A stretch of DNA of 64,000 bases, taken from Algibacter miyuki (GTDB lineage Bacteria; Bacteroidota; Bacteroidia; Flavobacteriales; Flavobacteriaceae). Of the stretch, positions 62,801-64,000 are shown piece after piece. The notes beneath the pieces were generated by a model. That model did no database searches. It saw only the letters and a list, made by a program, of their open reading frames with translations, and was not told the origin of the DNA. A program made the position numbers and the translations under genes. Location: assembly GCF_042427745.1 (NCBI RefSeq), contig NZ_JBHMFA010000017.1; one strand, given 5' to 3'. Position 1 is the stretch's first letter; each line of letters begins with the position of its first letter.

Positions 62801-63615
62801 CTATAAAGTTTAATAACGCACAACGTGTGTTTCAAACTGAAGATGGCACCAATTCTGTCTTTCTGAAGTCTGCTCCCGGTAAAAACACAGGAACTCCAGT
62901 AAACAACCATGACGATTTAAGAGAGAAGTTAAGAATTGGTTTTTACTCCACAAACACCATTAAAAGACAACTATTAACAACCGTTGACGCAAGCGCTTCC
63001 ATAGGTTATGATTGGGGATATGATGCGCCACATATCGACTACCAAATTGATGATATGTATTGGTTAATTGATGATGGCATATATGCTATTCAAGGTATTG
63101 ATGAAATTACAGAAGATACTGTTTTACCACTTGGTGTACATTTAAAAAACCAAGGTGTAAATATTATTTCTTTAGATGATATAGAAAATGAGGCAACGCC
63201 TTACAAAATCTATCTTCACGATAAATTAATGGATGTATATCACAACTTAAGAGAAAGCGATTATGAGGTGACGTTGATAGCAGGGAAATATTTAGATCGA
63301 TTTGAAATAACCTTTTCGAACACCCGAACCACGTTAAGCACAACAGCTTCTGAATCCAGAGAGCTTCCTGTAGATATTTCTTTTTCTAATAGCAGCCAAA
63401 GTATTGTTATAAACAACCAAAATGCCATTCATATAGAATCGATAACCATGTATAATATGCAAGGACAATCGGTTTATCATTTTGACACCGACTCTAGGCA
63501 AACAACCATTGCGCATCCTGCAAAAAACTTGACTACTGGTGGTTATATTATAAAACTGGAAACAGAAAATGGTATTATGTCTAAAAAGGTGATTGTTATT
63601 TCTAATAACCAGTAA
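56821..63615 (+). CDS. Giant secreted protein: ten tandem PPC-like domains, LamG and T9SS sorting domain
   Basis: About 2264 residues from the ATG at 56821; a TTG at 56728 is an alternative. A long basic N-region precedes a signal hydrophobic core near residues 54-72 (ASCFIFLICCFYSVGAFAQ). Ten tandem domains of about 135 residues follow (57043-61095), each with an NDF/YDYK-like start, WC near position 17, NVWFKFQAT, LxIGDWYYISVDN and FSLCIED. These resemble prepeptidase C-terminal (PPC)-like beta-sandwiches; two conserved Cys per unit could form a disulfide. Next come a LamG domain (61087-61590) and a C-terminal module plus T9SS sorting signal homologous to the preceding protein. Probably a surface adhesin or glycan-binding protein. 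Function not established. Confidence 0.85.
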   Translation: MKQKNSLRFPTPCLSEKLYLKNNKYNPLFLLKTVFATSKNLVNSYRKLQQLKEASCFIFLICCFYSVGAFAQVPLNNDFANAITVTHSTSWCTADGAYTTLNATADGPKGIAWTNGPNYNVWFKFQATATQVNVQLNLGSLRNPYLALWDSNKAEIKSAKYTNASSSIFVQSNSLTIGEWYYISVDNYSALGNRGTFSLCIEDQVDFDYKEGAIDVPHTGDWCSQDAEYTTVNGSPDGPKGSVWSSEPNANVWFKFKATTTQVNAEVKHGGTFGNGRYPLLALWDSSGSEITSVNFNNTAKTINIQSNNLTIGNWYYISVDNYSQASYRGSFTLCVDNKVNYDYREGAIQIPHTGDWCSTDAEYSTINATSDGVKGSAWATGPNYNVWFKFQATSTQVNAEVKKGDIHGDIRYAYIALWNEDGTEIKSTNYNDALSSINVQSNSLTVGNWYYISVDNHNSINYQGTFTFCLDNKVNYDYKEAAIEVPHTSSWCSEVDEYSTYHASPDETKGSNWFDGPNYNVWFKFQATTTQITAQIKIGDPAKNIRYPFLGLWDQAGAEIKSVNYNSPDGNISLQTNNLTIGDWYYISVDNRESIYYIGDFSLCIEDKVGNDYKEGAIEVPHTTSWCSENAEYSTYNASPDETKGSLWFDGPNDNVWFKFQATANEVNAHLKIGSPYGDMAYPYIAIWDAAGTEIKNSNYYNSYTSINTQSNNLTIGDWYYISVDNRDNINYRGTFSLCIEDKVDYDYKQAAIEVPHTSSWCSEDAEYSTIQASSDGEKGSLWFDGPNYNVWFKFQATATKVNAHVNIGGVYGTMDYPYIALWDNAGTEIKSKNYYTGSSPVNVQSDLLIIGDWYYISVDNRNNIYNRGTFSLCIEDVLDYDYKEAAIEVPHTSSWCSQDAAYSTVHASPDEEKGSAWFDGPNYNVWFKFQATTTKINAHVKIGDAYGTMDYPFIALWDTAGTEIKSSNYYNSNTDINAQSDDLIIGDWYYISVDNRNNTYNRGTFSLCIENALDYDYKEAAIEVPHTDSWCSEDAAYSNIHASPDEMKGSAWFDGPNFNVWFKFQATTTQISTELNIGGTYGTMDYPYIGLWDTAGTEIKSTNYTNNSSSIKLQSDGLIIGDWYYISVDNRNNIYNRGTFSLCIQDKVGYDYKEGALEVPHTTNWCSQNAEYSTVQGTPDGFKGSTWFDGPNYNVWFKFQATTTQVTAHLNIGGEFGNMDYPFIALWNNDGTEITSKRYTTSTGSINLQSPNLTIGDWYYITVDNRLNVSYKGTFSLCVEDKVDYDYYEGAIDVTSLINSCSADAIYTTAGASPDRNSGMAWNNSGPQYNRWFKFTAPPISGQFNILVDIGSEKGTQRGTQVALWKDGGTVEVNSTRYTSNTYADVTLTTAGLIPGDTYYISVDTYSSSSYTGTFSLCLENTFIDFNGKDYYVDFGNTQNFTGQFSLESWVLQKSNSGTAAIISKGDTKATGLRGYHLTIKEGFPNISWYDNSGNAILDLSSPYRITDNIWHHVASSFNGSTASLYLDGVLVASQNTAAPLNNVQSFLIGASYDSSSSSVKNNFNGFIDEVRVWNIGLTQQQIQDMMNQEIIQTEAAVSGKRTNQNVSDGLSWTNLRGYYPMNDNTATDHSSYNIDGSSINNTTSAQEQTAPLPYESATNGNWESPTTWLNNTVQYPPNSSMYGTQVNWNITQVNHSITNNTGHSVSALIVDTPATLTVKASDSLSVSRYLKLDGAINLEEDSQLIQGKYSELDVTSSGTLQKAQQGSADTFTYNYWSSPVGPQNTTNNNNSYKLPEIFNGVNFLTSGYNGSVSPLGIATAWIWKFSNKTSGDYAEWQHVGNTGSLLAGEGFSMKGPGSGTPSALQNYLLKGKPNNGDINLTITAGNDYLVGNPYPSAIDAKAFILDNGTTIAGLGSTTGTLYFWEHWGGNSHNLASYQGGYATYSLSGGVPAAAKGVSHSDVANTGVSTKTPGRYIPVSQGFFVTAEASGTIKFNNAQRVFQTEDGTNSVFLKSAPGKNTGTPVNNHDDLREKLRIGFYSTNTIKRQLLTTVDASASIGYDWGYDAPHIDYQIDDMYWLIDDGIYAIQGIDEITEDTVLPLGVHLKNQGVNIISLDDIENEATPYKIYLHDKLMDVYHNLRESDYEVTLIAGKYLDRFEITFSNTRTTLSTTASESRELPVDISFSNSSQSIVINNQNAIHIESITMYNMQGQSVYHFDTDSRQTTIAHPAKNLTTGGYIIKLETENGIMSKKVIVISNNQ
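57043..61095 (+). repeat. Ten tandem ~135-codon protein repeats
   Basis: Unit starts: 57043, 57436, 57841, 58246, 58651, 59056, 59461, 59866, 60271 and 60676, ending 61095. Units 2 to 9 are each exactly 405 bp, unit 1 is 393 bp and unit 10 is 420 bp. Units 6-8 look closest at DNA level; units 1 and 10 are most divergent (unit 10 lacks WCS and FKFQAT in their usual forms). This is coding repetition, not a CRISPR. Confidence 0.9.
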
Positions 63616-63660
63616 TAGTATAAAAAAAGGAAAATAAAGCTCACAGAGAAACCAACAACT

Positions 63661-63697
63661 AAAAAGCGTCCTGAAATTAATTTCAGGACGCTTTTTT
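63661..63697. terminator. Bidirectional terminator between the giant gene and hisS
   Basis: 16-bp arms AAAAAGCGTCCTGAAA / TTTCAGGACGCTTTTT with a TTAA loop and a T-run. It separates the convergent giant secreted-protein gene and hisS. Confidence 0.92.
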
Positions 63698-63722
63698 CAG
63701 TAATATACTATATGTTTTACGC

Positions 63723-64000
63723 TTACTTTATCTGTTTTATCAAATCAGGAAGCGACAGCTTAAGCTGCTCACCCGACACCATATTTTTTAAGGTATAAGT
63801 ATCAGACTCCATTTCGTTATCGCCCACCAAAACCACAAAAGGAATAGCACGTTTATTAGCGTGATTCATTTGTTTTTTCATCTTAGCAGCATCTGGATAA
63901 AGTTCTGCATTGATATCGTTTTCACGCAAAACCTTAATAGCTTTTAAGCTGAACAACGCTTCTTTATCTCCAAAGTTGATAAATAACACTTCAATGTTTT
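63723..64000 (-). CDS. hisS: Histidine-tRNA ligase, C-terminal part
   Basis: Only the last roughly 92 residues lie in the window; the gene continues beyond the right edge with no start codon visible. The sequence (IEVLFINFGDKEALFSLKAI, KVLRENDINAELYPDAAKMK, KQMNHANKRAIPFVVLVGDN, EMESDTYTLKNMVSGEQ) is the anticodon-binding alpha/beta domain of class II aminoacyl-tRNA synthetases in its HisRS form. It charges tRNA-His. The catalytic domain is outside the window. Confidence 0.9.
   Translation of the reverse strand, partial: NIEVLFINFGDKEALFSLKAIKVLRENDINAELYPDAAKMKKQMNHANKRAIPFVVLVGDNEMESDTYTLKNMVSGEQLKLSLPDLIKQIK

Noticed and set aside
1..64000. Defence island, prophage, integrative element, secretion cluster or biosynthetic cluster
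   Set aside because: Gene content is mostly core metabolism and information processing. No integrase, transposase, restriction, toxin-antitoxin or phage gene was recognised.

Overview
The window is AT-rich chromosomal DNA of a Bacteroidota member, almost certainly a (probably marine) Flavobacteriaceae. The evidence is the flavobacterial promoter form (TTG, 18-23 nt, TAnnTTTG), the Bacteroidota-type RNA polymerase omega subunit, a DUF4835 (PorD-like) protein, two giant proteins ending in type IX secretion (T9SS) C-terminal sorting domains, a BatA/vWA protein, split 5'-nucleotidase genes and DUF6913/DUF2279/DUF3291 proteins. No phage, plasmid, IS element, CRISPR array, rRNA or tRNA gene was found. 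Most of the window is core housekeeping sequence.

Layout. 1-2.9 kb (minus): pyrR, pyrB, a STAS-like gene, DUF3291 and rnz (cut by the window start). 3.2-7.4 kb: a coiled-coil membrane protein, a GNAT enzyme, an orphan 125-residue protein and an M61 lipoprotein peptidase. 7.5-12.8 kb (plus): a glycosyltransferase, then a BatA/vWA protein, a dihydroorotase-like protein lacking its HxH metal ligands, a small membrane protein and a carboxylesterase. 12.9-17.8 kb (minus): glycosyltransferase, YbbR-like protein, coaE, histidine kinase and response regulator. 17.9-25.5 kb (minus): fabI, then DUF6913, dapA, bamD, rpoZ, coaBC, porD-like and recN. 25.5-34.9 kb: split 5'-nucleotidase, a membrane protein, ligA, prmC, a GNAT enzyme, then LEA14-like, ribD, HAD, YigZ and a thioesterase. 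35-43.5 kb: dnaA, a low-molecular-weight phosphatase, an RsmI-like methylase, a lysozyme-like protein, the dapF/GNAT/mltG/DUF2279 operon and a DegP-type protease. 43.8-47.8 kb: a coiled-coil membrane protein, a divergent VOC/HxlR pair, trmD, a DTW-domain gene and rplS. 48.6-53.5 kb: a divergent galactose locus, with an SSS sugar transporter facing galM-galK-galT. 53.9-63.6 kb: two adjacent secreted proteins, the second with ten tandem domains. The end of the window holds the 3' part of hisS (minus).

The most noteworthy non-coding signals are five. (i) A dispersed structured repeat occurs in three intergenic copies, and its closing stem changes in a compensatory way. (ii) A perfect 12+3+12 inverted repeat lies between the divergent sglT and galM promoters. 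(iii) A palindrome overlaps the -33 element of the VOC gene beside an HxlR regulator. (iv) Four GTTAAA repeats at 10-12 bp spacing lie upstream of the DegP-type gene. (v) About 530 bp without a convincing gene runs into a strong terminator after rplS. The most striking protein is the roughly 2264-residue secreted one, in which eight consecutive units are each exactly 405 bp. I saw no defence system, biosynthetic cluster or clearly new multi-gene system; the novelty candidates are the repeat family, the operators and the large repeat protein.
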